A DNA stretch of 64,000 nucleotides. Origin: Balanoglossus misakiensis (Eukaryota; Hemichordata). Below the pieces are notes generated by a model. It was given only the letters and a program-made list of their open reading frames with translations, searched no databases and was not told the DNA's origin. The stretch covers positions 11,780,001-11,844,000 of the forward strand of contig CM082576.2 in NCBI GenBank assembly GCA_040954595.2, written 5' to 3'. This document shows, piece by piece, positions 46,401 through 58,075 of this stretch. Each line of letters opens with the position of its first letter. Within the stretch, counting starts at the first letter, position 1. The position numbers and the translations under genes were made by a program.

Positions 46401-49400
46401 TCATGGGTTATAGCTCATGAAAATCATCAAAAAATGACAATTTTTCGACTTTGTGAATTTTCAAAATTTGGCCATTTTTCACAAAAAATCATGGGTTATA
46501 GCTCATGAAAATCATCAAAAAATGACAATTTTTCGACTTTGCGAATTTTCAAAATTTGGCCATTTTTCACAAAAAATCATGGGTTATAGCTCATGAAAAT
46601 CATCAAAAAATGACAATTTTTCGACTTTGCGAATTTTCAAAATTTGGCCATTTTTCACAAAAAAATCATGGGTTATAGCTCATGAAAATCATCAAAAAAT
46701 GACAATTTTTCGACTTTGCGAATTTTCAAAATTTGGCCATTTTTCACAAAAAATCATGGGTTATAGCTCATGAAAATCTTCAAAAAATGACAATTTTTCG
46801 ACTTTGCGAATTTTCAAAATTTGGCCATTTTTCACAAAAAATCATGGGTTATAGCTCATGAAAATCTTCAAAAAATGACAATTTTTCGACTTTGCGAATT
46901 TTCAAAATTTGGCCATTTTTCACAAAAAATCATGGGTTATAGCTCATGAAAATCGTCAAAAAATGACAATTTTTTGACTTTGCGAATTTTCAAAATTTGG
47001 CCATTTTTCACAAAAAATCATGGGTTATAGCTCATGAAAATCATCAAAAAATGACAATTTTTCGAGTTTGCGAATTTTCAAAATTTGGCCATTTTTCACA
47101 AAAAATCATGGGTTATAGCTCATGAAAATCATCAAAAAATGACAATTTTTCGACTTTGCGAATTTTCAAAATTTGGCCATTTTTCACAAAAAATCATGGG
47201 TTATAGCTCATGAAAATAATCAAAAAATGACAATTTTTCGACTTTGCGAATTTTCAAAATTTGGACATTTTTCACAAAAAATCATGGGTTATAGCTCATG
47301 AAAATCATCAAAAAATGACAATTTGTCGACTTTGCGAATTTTCAAAATTTGGCCATTTTGCACAAAAAATCATGGGTTATAGCTCATGAAAATCATCAAA
47401 AAATGACAATTTGTCGACTTTGCGAATTTTCAAAATTTGGCCATTTTTCACAAAAAATCATGGGTTATAGCTCATGAAAATCATCAAAAAATGACAATTT
47501 TTCGACTTTGCGAATTTTCAAAATTTGGCCATTTTTCACAAAAAATCATGGGTTATAGCTCATGAAAATCTTCAAAAAATGACAATTTTTCGACTTTGCG
47601 AATTTTCAAAATTTGGACATTTTCCACAAAAAATCATGGGTTATAGCTCTTGAAAATCATCAAAAAATGACAATTTGTCTACTTTGCGAATTTTCAAAAT
47701 TTGGCCATTTTGCACAAAAAATCATGGGTTATAGCTCATGAAAATCATCAAAAAATGACAATTTGTCGACTTTGCGAATTTTCAAAATTTGGCCATTTTT
47801 CATAAAAAAATTATGGGTTATAGGTCATGAAAATCATCAAAAAATGACAATTTGTCGACTTTGCGAATTTTCAAAATTTGGCCTTTTTTCACAAAAAATC
47901 ATGGGTTATAGCTCATGAAAATCATCAAAAAATGACAATTTTTCGACTTTGCGAATTTTCAAAATTTGGACATTTTTCACAAAAAATCATGGGTTATAAC
48001 TCATGAAAATCATCAAAAAATGACAATTTTTCGACTTTGCGAATTTTCAAAATTTGGCCATTTTTCACAAAAAATCATGGGTTATAGCTCATGAAAATCA
48101 TCAAAAAATGACAATTTGTCGACTTTGCGAATTTTCAAAATTTGGCCATTTTTCACAAAAAATCATGGGTTATAGCTCATGAAAATCATCAAAAAATGAC
48201 AATTTGTCGACTTTGCGAATTTTCAAAATTTGGACATTTTCCACAAAAAATCATGGGTTATAGCACTTGAAAATCATCAAAAAATGACAATTTTTCGACT
48301 TTGCGAATTTTCAAAATTTGGCCATTTTTCACAAAAAATCATGGGTTATAGCTCATGAAAATCATCAAAAAATGACAATTTGTCGACTTTGCGAATTTTC
48401 AAAATTTGGCCATTTTGCACAAAAAATCATGGGTTATAGCTCATGAAAATCATCAAAAAATGACAATTTTTCGACTTTGCGAATTTTCAAAATTTGGCCA
48501 TTTTTCACAAAAAATCATGGGTTATAGCTCATGAAAATCATCAAAAAATGACAATTTTTCGACTTTGCGAATTTTCAAAATTTGGCCATTTTTCACAAAA
48601 AATCATGGGTTATAGCTCATGAAAATCTTCAAAAAATGACAATTTTTCGACTTTGCGAATTTTCAAAATTTGGCCATTTTTCACAAAAAATCATGGGTTA
48701 TAGCTCATGAAAACATCAAAAAAATGACAATTTTTTGACTTTGCGAATTTTCAAAATTTGGCCATTTTTCACAAAAAATCATGGGTTATAGCTCATGAAA
48801 ATCATCAAAAAATGACAATTTTTCGACTTTGCGAATTTTCAAAATTTGGCCATTTTTCACAAAAAATCATGGGTTATAGCTCATGAAAATCATCAAAAAA
48901 TGACAATTTGTCGACTTTGCGAATTTTCAAAATTTGGCCATTTTTCACAAAAAATCATGGGTTATAGCTCATGAAAATCATCAAAAAATGACAATTTGTC
49001 GACTTTGCGAATTTTCAAAATTTGGACATTTTCCACAAAAAATCATGGGTTATAGCTCTTGAAAATCATCAAAAAATGACAATTTGTCTACTTTGCGAAT
49101 TTTCAAAATTTGGCCATTTTGCACAAAAAATCATGGGTTATAGCTCATGAAAATCATCAAAAAATGACAATTTTTCGACTTTGCGAATTTTCAAAATTTG
49201 GACATTTTTCACAAAAAATCATGGGTTATGACTCATGAAAATCATCAAAAAATGACAATTTTTCGACTTTGCGAATTTTCAAAATTTGGACATTTTTCAC
49301 AAAAAATCATGGGTTATAGCTCATGAAAATCATCAAAAAATGACAATTTTTCGACTTTGCGAATTTTCAAAATTTGGCCATTTTTCACAAAAAATCATGG

Positions 49401-52398
49401 GTTATAGCTCATGAAAATCATCAAAAAATGACTATTTTTCGACTTTGCGAATTTTCAAAATTTGGCCATTTTTCACAAAAAATCATGGGTTATAGCTCAT
49501 GAAAATCATCAAAAAATGACAATTTTTCGACTTTGCGAATTTTCAAAATTTGGCCATTTTTCACAAAAAATCATGGGTTATAGCTCATGAAAATCATCAA
49601 AAAATGACAATTTTTCGACTTTGCGAATTTTCAAAATTTGGCCATTTTTCACAAAAAATCATGGGTTATAGCTCATGAAAATCATCAAAAAATGACAATT
49701 TGTCGACTTTGCGAATTTTCAAACTTTGGCCATTTTTCACAAAAAATCATGGGTTATAGCTCATGAAAATCATCAAAAAATGACAATTTGTCGACTTTGC
49801 GAATTTTCAAAATTTGGCCATTTTGCACAAAAAATCATGGGTTATAGCTCATGAAAATCATCAAAAAATGACAATTTGTCGACTTTGCGAATTTTCAAAA
49901 TTTGGCCATTTTTCATAAAAAATTATGGGTTATAGGTCATGAAAATCATCAAAAAATGACAATTTGTCGACTTTGCGAATTTTCAAAATTTGGCCATTTT
50001 TCACAAAAAATCATGGGTTATAGCTCATGAAAATCATCAAAAAATGACAATTTTTCGACTTTGCGAATTTTCAAAACTTGGACATTTTTCACAAAAAATC
50101 ATGGGTTATAGCTCATGAAAATCATCAAAAAATGAAAATTTTTCGACTTTGCGAATTTTCAAAATTTCTTTATTTAAAAAAAAACATGGGTTATAGCTCA
50201 TGAAAATCATCAAAAAAATGACAATTTTGCGACTTAATTATTGTTTCGTTTTTATGTTTTTGTATATTTTACGCATCAAATTTTCATGCACGCGAAATTG
50301 TGGAACTGGTGAACATTCGAAAACAATTGGTCTGAAACTTTAATTAGTTGACATATTTCACTGAGTAATTTATATAACATCATAAATGTATTAAACAATA
50401 GAATACTATGCTCTTATAATTCTTGTGATATTTCCATTCGTACATTAAGCAGTAATAATCCTACCTTGGAAAACCATTCCAGGTCCAATCATCGCTGCAC
50501 CCATGTACAGAGTCATCATTGTAATGAACAGCAAAGCAGTCGTTATTCTCAGAATGAAGTGGAATCGGAGACTCATATACTTGAAACATTTGAAAAGAAA
50601 ATAATATGTGCGTTATTCTGTCAGTAAAGCTAAACGAAAGGTAAATTATGAAACACAGTTGCATACGATGAAATCGAATAAGATATTGACCCACGCGTAC
50701 GAGGAATGTACCAATTGACAAAATAACATTTCACGTTTAATGTTTAGATCGCCATCAGCATATTAGTATCACGCACCTTGTTTAAAACATATTCAAAATC
50801 CAGGTACCTTTACTATATAAAACAGACTATCACTTCCAAAGCAACACATTTCAGGGAAACCGACATTTACCAGTAAATGTACTCACATTCACGATTATCT
50901 AACTATAACGTGTTGCATGTTTCCGACTACACTCATTGTAACTCTGTTATATTCCGCTCAACTGCATACGCACATTTATGCAAAACACTTGAATTATGCA
51001 TGAACGTAACTACCTCGTACACGCTGATGATATTAAGTTCCCGGATGACAGGAACGAACGTCAACGCCATGATGGGCGCCGCGATCATCACTCCCACGAC
51101 ACCGATGACAAACTGGATGCCGTAGACGAAAACTTCGGCGGGAAAGCCCAGCACCGCTATAGCCGACACGAATGATACGAAGTACGATGTTGCAACCGGG
51201 AGACAGCTCATACTGCGATTTGCCACCAAATATCTGAAATGTTCAATTCGTGCAGTAAAATCAGTCAAATTAGTATTACAAAATGAAACGATATTATTTT
51301 TGGCGTTTAGGGCGAAAATCAACCATTAGTTTCGAATCTTACAATACTTGATTTCGATATGGTTATGATTCTAGTTTTACTTAAAAAATGTTTTGGCGTC
51401 TTGAACATTAAACGCACAGTGGCTGCAACTATGAGTCATTAGTTTGGTTGTCCAAAACTGCGGTTTCTTGGTCTACGCGCAAGGTGAACTGTAATTGCTG
51501 AAATTTACTAGTCCGGACTAAAATTCAGTCGTCAACAACATTGTGAACAATGCTGGTTATACGTAGGCCTATATTGACTGTGATGACATGCCGAAATCTG
51601 GGCATGTCAACCTGTTGTATGGAGTAGAAAAAGAAACTTAAGTGTATGTACACAATAAAAATTCCTGAATTATCAAAGGTTACAATTGCTATTCGTTATA
51701 CCGCGAGGTGTATGGTTCCATTCATATATCACTCTTACACTCGATCTAATTACGTATAATAAATCTGTCATCAATGGGTGTCACTCTGAAGAAAATGGAC
51801 TAGAATTTTCTAGTTACTAGGGGAATCGTTTTAAAATCGACATTCAAAATCGAAATGTCTTAACACACCCTATAATTTCCTGCATTGTTCCCGAATACAT
51901 GCTCTACATAGCGTTTGGTTTATTTCATTAATGGTCACTTTAGTAGCTTTCAGGTTGGGGTCACTCGGTCGGTGGAATCGTATGCTTAGCGTTGTTAGGT
52001 TGGAGGTCGTCATTTTGATTTGATCTAAGTTGAAAGTCACAGAAACTCGGAGACAGTCGTCTGTACAGTAGAGCTACTCTGAACAGATTCCAAAATGCCT
52101 CTTAGTACTGGCCTGGAGTCGCCCTCTTTACCGACAGCAAACTACTAGACTGGGTATATACACATACATCCAATAACGAGTCTAAAGACTCGCAGAGTTT
52201 GTTTATTAACCACTGAAGGTCACGTTTTGGCCGATGAAAATCCAGGTGGAGATTTTCTACTTACTGAGAGGTGGTCTTCTGTCCTCCCTTGGCGATAGCG
52301 TGGTAGATACCGGTAGCAGCAGAAATCGCCAACACGCCGACAAAAAGTACCCAGTCGGCCGCGCCAAAAGTATTCAAACTACCAGAGGACGACGCCAT
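22443..52398 (-). CDS. SLC5-family sodium:solute symporter, 15 exons
   Basis: Exons (minus strand): 52398-52265, 51233-51014, 50579-50465, 33634-33567, 33288-33134, 32991-32854, 32563-32478, 32341-32294, 32085-32018, 24675-24587, 24286-24144, 23783-23630, 23515-23410, 23118-22979, 22614-22443. All junctions are AG/GT and in phase; the sum is 1836 bp, 611 residues, the usual size for this family. Landmarks: FGAADWVLF in the first helix; NRSMSCLPVATSYFVSF and SAIAVLG (about residues 48-75); [20 protein letters not shown] (residues 172-191), the symporter signature; QDVVHQGSVQRLLAAKSLRQ; SGALSSISSGLNAVVAVTL. It should be a multi-pass plasma-membrane Na+-coupled carrier, nearest the SLC5A5/6/8/12 group (iodide, multivitamin, monocarboxylate), but the substrate is not readable. 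An in-frame ATG 18 codons upstream exists; I chose 52398 for its better context (GTCATGG) and family fit. Introns 3 and 9 are filled by satellites. Confidence 0.92.
24724..31954. repeat. ~528-bp tandem satellite with higher-order structure, in SLC5 intron 9
   Basis: Copies are marked by GTGAATAAAGAACGGTCAG at 25162, 25690, 26219, 26748, 27251, 27780, 28309, 28811, 29341, 29870, 30372, 30901, 31403 and 31909. Steps are 528-530 bp, except 502-506 bp for four internal copies and the last. The short copies carry one near-perfect palindrome (arms CTTATTTGCACCGC / GCGGTGCAAATAAG, one central base). The long copies carry a second, 26-bp-offset copy of it that is either TTGCACC or TTTCACC. Labelling these S, G and T, the order from 25162 is G-T-G-S-T-G-S-T-G-S-G-S-T. 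The T-G-S triplet repeats at 1561 bp. The first partial copy (24724-25161) is the most diverged. Every copy also has an oligo-T stretch after GGTTCGAGACCAC. The array fills nearly all of the intron. Confidence 0.97.
33669..50235. repeat. 88-bp tandem satellite, about 188 copies, in SLC5 intron 3
   Basis: The monomer is 88 bp, head-to-tail throughout, recognised by TCATGGGTTATAGCTCATGA (a 5-bp inverted repeat around GGTTATAGCT), then CAATTTTTCGACTTTGCG and AAAATTTGGCCATTTTTCAC. Occasional 86-87-bp variants (TTTTTACAAAA, TTCAAAAATGA) act as markers. They show nested larger periods: 438 bp (five monomers) at 36801, 37239 and 37677; 878 bp between 38304 and 39182; 1316 bp between 35235 and 36551; and 2457 bp linking 40676 to 43133 and 41994 to 44451. 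The last 4 kb (about 46.2-50.2 kb) are more varied, with TTTGTCGAC, TTTTGCAC and TTTTCCAC forms. Both edges run into A-rich sequence. The repeated 71-codon frames are by-products of a period not divisible by three. Confidence 0.98.
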
Positions 52399-55085
52399 GA
52401 CTTCGATCGTGCGCCCAACTTCACCCGACTCGCCTTGGCAGCGTTCGTTCACCTGTTGTTATCAACAAATCTTGTCAAGTGTCTACCATTCCGTTAATCC
52501 AGAAAGTCCTCCACATGTTTCAGCTGCGATCTTAAGTAAACAAATACTGTACCATTGCATTCCTGCCTAAGGTTTTCTTGTTAGTGTAAAGTATATTAGT
52601 ACCATTTCCAATGGCAGTAATTTCATGATGATTGCTATGGTAAATAAGTTTATTGGTTAAGAGAAGATGTCAAAGCAAATGCACGACGACTCTTTGCATT
52701 GGAATATTTAGATTCAGAGAGACCAACCGATGAATTTCGAACGGGAAGCATGACCAGGTTACATACTTTCGTCACCGTAAATGCCCAAGCGCAATAAATA
52801 ATACACAAATGACAAACAAATATTTCTAAGTTGCGTCGACGCACGCGTGCAGCCATTATCATATGCTTACATTTTAGAAGATTGGCGTGCCCCCCCCCCC
52901 CCCCGCCCATCCTTCTCACGCTGAAGAGTGCAAGGACATGAGCAAATCTGCGGGCACAAACGTGTCCTTAGCAAACAGCAAGCCACGTTTGTCTTACCTG
53001 CAACAGTCAAATATGAAGCAACAAACGACGCGTCCACATGCCCCGGCGCTACAGCGACCCCTGAAGATAATTGGCATACCTGGATCACCTTTATAAGCAT
53101 TCATGAACGCCTGTAGACAAACAAACAATAAATCCTTCAGACGGTCCTGTACATTCGAGTAGGATTTGAAAGATTTCATCCCCGTCAATAGCGACTAAAT
53201 CGGACTTAAACGCTGGATAGGTAATATGTTATCCAAGATGCAGGCAAGGGTGAACAACAGAATGACAACCAAATTTATTTGACAGATGAGTTTTGAGAAT
53301 TTGCCAAACTATTCGTAATAAACTTGTATAGTCAAGAGTAGTTTGCTCTTTTCGACCTACCGTGCATTGACGCGCTTGACCAAATGTTTACCGAAATAAG
53401 AAAGGCCATAAACGTGCGTGGAGGGACCGTGCGTAAATACATCATGTGGTAAAGAATCACCTTGAACAATTGCTACTTATGGTGTATAGTTGGATTGGGG
53501 GGGGGGGGGTCGCAGTCGACTTAATATGGCGAACAGACATGCGTACAAGTAATCCTGTCAAAGCAGTTGTTCAGAGCGTTATCTGTATGCATGCTTCCAT
53601 AGAAACGGCTGGTGATGCGCATCACCTGACTGTACGTACGTTCTCCCGGTGCCATGTTTGGCACGAGTATAATCATGTTTGTTTATCCACATGACATATT
53701 GTTATTATTATCTAAACTTGAAGACAAAATGAAATAATTAGTTGATTATGGATGAGAGATTGGTATTTATTCGATGTGATCTAAGAAGAGGCAGACATTG
53801 CAAGGAAGAACCCGGATGACAGATGATGTGTGTAAGATGTTATTATTTGTCAACAACAGTTGCCATGCTCTATATATAGTCAAGGGAGTACTCGAAAGCG
53901 CTTAAACGTGAAAGAGCTTCATCCAAACACTTGTTAAGAGGTCGTATTTTACTCAATTTGACAACCTCTGGGCTGTTTTCTTTTACTATGGTAGAGGTTA
54001 AACCCATGCCCATGCATTCTGTCATCAGACAAGTTCCGTGTGTCACGGGGTTGCACAGGCAAAGGAGGCCCTATTGCCTTGCGCATTGCTGGAAATGTCA
54101 GGTGATGATTTGGGTAAATTGGCATGGTGAGATGAATAGTGTCCAGTCCCAAGACATGGTAGTTCTGCTACGTCAGATTTCAGCCGCGGCGACAACAGGA
54201 CAACCTCGGCCTCGTTGCCACCTTTCACAATGATCATGCGAAAGGTCATCCAGCTCCCCTTTAAAAGATCAATAAAACAGTCATAACAAGCGAATGCTTG
54301 CAATCGAATGATTAAAAGCATATGTATTCATGAATATTGATTTCCTAATTAAGTTTAGGCATATAACATCAAGAGTCAATTTTGTCATACATTTGCATGT
54401 CGGCTTGGTTGGTACAATATATGCTTTATTATTTTGTTTTCTCTATAAAACAAACGCAGTTGAGACTAAATTTCCGCGAAGAAGTATTACAAGTACATGT
54501 ACTTGTGAAATTGGGCGTGGTCGCTTTTGAAAAGATAATATGTCACATTTGCAATACCCACCGCGGTAACCAACCTTCTATGTTAACACTCTCGCGGGTG
54601 TATACCTTTAATATCACACGTTTTCCATGGTGCTAGGATAGTTTCCCCCTGGACATTTACCAACAAGTCACTTACCTTCACCCTCATTCCTATCCCTAAC
54701 CCTAAACACTTAACTGATGGTAAATTTCACGGGGGTAACCGTCCTAGTAATTTTCCCTCAGCGTTTGGAGTTCAGTGTTAACACCTACCACTGGGGAGCG
54801 ACACAATACCGGTGGTCGATAATACTTATCCAATTTTCTAACGCAGTCGATTGAGCGCATTATCCAACCGCCTGTCAATTTGTGATGCAATCACGGTTCT
54901 CCTATAACTTGTCGTTCATCTACTTCGCATGCAATCGATACCTCTCTAGGAAAAAAAGCTTCACTTCATGCGAGGTCGATCGAAAAATATTTTAGCAGTA
55001 ATCCGATTTCTCTACTCCTCGGTCGACTCCGATTTCACGCTCTCGCCACGTAGGGACGAAAGTCTCTTATTTTGACCACTAAAGC
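52399..55085. other. Intergenic stretch between SLC5 and the Cys-loop receptor gene
   Basis: The two flanking genes are divergently transcribed, so this should hold both promoters. No TATA box or other core element stands out at a convincing distance. A C-run lies around 52890-52904 and a G-run around 53498-53508. Two adjacent CCCTAA units occur near 54692-54704. No exon could be supported on either strand, although open frames of about 100 codons occur around 53.9-54.3 kb. Confidence 0.45.
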
Positions 55086-58075
55086 ATGGTTGGGAATTCA
55101 TTTTACACGGCTATAGCTGTAGCAGCGATACTGCTCCTTCGGTTTCAGCAAGGTATGTTAACTTCATTTCTCGCTCTGTTATGAAATACGTTACGTAAGC
55201 CTGTATAGGAAAATCACTGCCTAGCTGTCGGGTGAACGACAAACTCATTCTGGGTGTCTAGGGTGGGGCCGATATCTAAGCTTATACCTCTGTTGCTGAG
55301 GCAATATGCCTAAATTCTCAGTACGTGTTAGAGTATGTTGTCCGGTGCCGGTATCTGTACAACGGATATGTTTATACCTTCTGTATATCTGACGATCATG
55401 CAACATGCAAGTGCCGGCAAATTCAATTACATTTTTTCCATAATTGCGGGTTTTCTGATTTTCATTCAGGCGGAGAATGCAGCGACGTCGAAGGTGAATT
55501 GGTTGAACACCTCCTGGCGAATTACAGCACCTACGTTCGTCCGGTGTTGCAGGAAAACAGAACGTTGTTCGTGTATTATCACATCAAGTTGTCCAGACTC
55601 TTAAAACTGGTGAGTTGACTTTGCCATCGTCCCCCAAGCCCCGTACGTGCAATAATAGCATCACCATCATGCAGTTTCATTTTGTGACATGACATCAGGT
55701 TTGACTGTCACTGCACTAAACTTACTCCTACGCTTTCGTTTCTTTCCTCGCCATCGTCGGCTTTACCTAAATGAAATACGTGTACAACCCTGACAAAGGA
55801 TGAACGTAATCAAATCCTTACAACTGCAGTTTGGTTAGAGCAGGTGGGTCCATTGTTAATATGAAATTCAATGTATGTATGTATGTATGTATGTATGTAT
55901 GTATGTATGTATGTGTGTGTGTATGTGCAGTATACAGTATGTATGTTCAGAACGGTTTCATATATTGAAGATTTTTGCAAAAGAGAAGGGATATCGAGGC
56001 TGCCAGGATTCGAACCTGGAATCTTCTGATCCGTAGTCAGACGCGTTATCCGTTGCGCCACAGCCCCTTCCGATGAAAGCATAGAGTCTACCAGTAGTTT
56101 TATAATAATATGTATGAGTTCCAATGTTTACAACATGTATTAATAATGTGTTAACATACCATATACTGTTATGATTTTATGATGCAGTTTTGGGTCGACG
56201 AATTTCTACAATGGGACCCTGAAGAGCACAACAATCTGACCAGAGTCCATATTCCAAGTACACGTATTTGGATTCCAGACACTGTCTTGTACGAGACGTA
56301 AGTATAATTACTAGTATTGTAATGGCATCCTGAGGTGTGGTAGTTATTCGTCTCCACAGATTGGCGTTCTTCCATAGTACAACTGGATTAATCGTGTTGT
56401 GCATTTCCCTGTATATGCGTTGCGTTGTGTAGCTTTACTGGGGCCTATAGTTCTTCCCTTACCGTGTGCCTTCTTATATATTTCTAGAGCCGACGTCAAC
56501 AGGGAGCCCGGCACCGGTGTTCTTATGACCAACGCTGTCGTTAACTACACGGGCGGCGTTACGTGGGCAGCGCCCGCAATTTTCACAAGTTCCTGCAAGA
56601 TGGACATCACGTACTTCCCGTTTGACAAACAGCAGTGCGTGATGACGTTTGGACCGTGGACCTATACTGGTAACTTAGTACAGATGAAAATGGTGTTCCG
56701 TAAGTGTAGTTCAACTTTCCGTGATTACTGCTACGTGAAAGTGAACCACAAGCATGTCCGTTGATACCGTGTGGTAGATAATAGGTTTCGTAAAAGAGCT
56801 CGATTCATCCACACCTCACTTTGTTGCGCAATGATGTCACCAACAATCAATTTTAGATTGTTTTCGATCCATACTGGTGATGCATTTGGTTATGTATAAC
56901 TTGACGTTTTCAACCACAGTTCTAATTTTGTGTTATTTTTTTGGCTTGTTGCCCTCAGCGACCGGAGATACCTCCATGATGACTCCCAGTGGACAGTGGC
57001 AGCTGTTGTCGATGCCAGTGGTGGAAAATCTGAAATACTACGGGTGCTGCCCCCAACCGTTCTCGGATATAACGTTCACCATTAATCTGCAGAGGAAGGC
57101 CCTCTTCTACGTCTTCAACCTGTTTGGCCCGGCCGTCTTCTTGTCGTTCGTGTCGCTGTTGGGCTTCTACATGCCCGGCGATTCCGGGGAGAAAGTTGGT
57201 CTGAACATCACCGTCATGCTGTCGCTGGTCTTCTACCTGCTGCTCGGTGCACAACTTCTGCCGCCAACGTCGGAGACGTTCGCAATGATAGGTAAATGAG
57301 ATTGCATGTATACTCTAAAGAACAGGCGCGTATTACTTGCACCACAATGAAATGGAGAACAAAACAGATCGATTTAGATTGACAGACTGAATGCGATGGT
57401 GGATGGTCGTGCATTCAAAGCATTTTCATTGAACTTTGGAGCAAATATTCATAATTATAAATGACACTGTCCTTTCTGTTCATTTCAGCGCAATATTTTT
57501 CAGTCGTCATCGTCTTGATGTCGTTCGAAACGGCCGTATCCGTGGTGGTCCTCAACCTCCACCACCACGACCCGGAAGTGGATCCTCCCAAGTGGGCTCG
57601 CTGGCTGATACTGCAGAAATTCGGGTCCGTCCTACTGCCCCGCCTCAAAGACGACGCGTGCGTCGAAGAGAGCGGAGTGCGCGCGCAGTCGTCGTCTGAC
57701 AAGGATCCGATGTTGCACGATGGCGCTGGCGGCAACGACTTCTCCGTGATGTCGGCCATGAATTCGGCCGCTGTCGGCGAGAGCTTGATCAAAAAGCTGC
57801 AGTTGGAGAACGCCTCTTGCGATCTGAGAAACGGAAAGTCAGATTCTGGCTCGGATGCAGGCAGCGCGTCGGACATTGGCAAGAGCGTATTGACCATCGG
57901 AAACTTCATGGAGCGGATCGTGTCAAGGGCTAGGCGCACTGACCTGCTGAGCCAAACCCAACAGGACTGGATCGAAATGGGGATTGTCATCGAGCGGTTC
58001 TTATTATTGGTACTTTTAATAGTATTTGTGATTATTTTCATCGTTTTCCTGCTGAGAATGGTTTACAATGTATAA
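55086..58075 (+). CDS. Nicotinic-type Cys-loop receptor subunit (alpha-like), 7 exons
   Basis: Exons: 55086-55152, 55470-55609, 55799-55843, 56188-56297, 56488-56699, 56959-57291, 57489-58075. They are in phase throughout and encode 497 residues. Exon 1 is a signal peptide (about residues 1-22). Exon 3 is a 45-bp mini-exon, DERNQILTTAVWLEQ, the classic position of a tiny exon in nicotinic receptor genes. The Cys-loop is C157...C171 with 13 residues between (ends KMDITYFPFDKQQ). The vicinal pair C221-C222 in YYGCCPQPFSD marks an alpha-type ligand-binding subunit. M1 begins near LFYVFNLFGPAVF; M2 is EKVGLNITVMLSLVF (E269 at -1', L279 at 9'), consistent with a cation pore; M4 lies near the C-terminus (about 472-494). 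The intracellular loop is about 125 residues, Ser/Asp-rich. It would form a pentameric ligand-gated channel; the ligand is unproven. Odd points: Gln instead of an acidic residue at 20', and Asn at 4'. Confidence 0.95.
55872..55925. repeat. (GTAT)n microsatellite
   Basis: Roughly eleven GTAT units followed by GTGTGT lie in intron 3 of the Cys-loop receptor gene, just downstream of the 45-bp mini-exon and about 70 bp from the antisense tRNA gene. Confidence 0.9.
55995..56067 (-). tRNA. tRNA-Arg(ACG)
   Basis: On the minus strand this 73-base sequence folds into a complete cloverleaf. The 7-bp acceptor stem GGGGCTG / CAGCCTC has one G-U pair. The D arm lies in TGGCGCAACGGATAACGC (which includes the A box). 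The anticodon arm is TCTGA-CTACGGA-TCAGA with anticodon ACG. The T arm is CCAGG-TTCGAAT-CCTGG (B box GGTTCGAATCC), and G is the discriminator base. CCA is not encoded, as expected in eukaryotes. It lies antisense inside intron 3 of the Cys-loop receptor gene. No clear run of four or more T follows the 3' end on the minus strand within about 10 bases, so the terminator is uncertain, but the tRNA body is intact. Confidence 0.95.

Noticed and set aside
33669-50235. Recurring 71-codon frames and a possible CRISPR-like array
   Set aside because: The frames arise only because 88 is not a multiple of three and they change wherever a monomer varies. The array has no unique spacers between repeats, so it is a satellite, not CRISPR.
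54691-54710. Telomere-like CCCTAA repeats
   Set aside because: Only two exact adjacent units; far too short to call an interstitial telomere.
57415-58041. 208-codon minus-strand open frame
   Set aside because: It lies antisense to exon 7 of the receptor gene, a GC-rich coding exon; it has no family motif and no splice partners. It is a shadow of the real coding frame.
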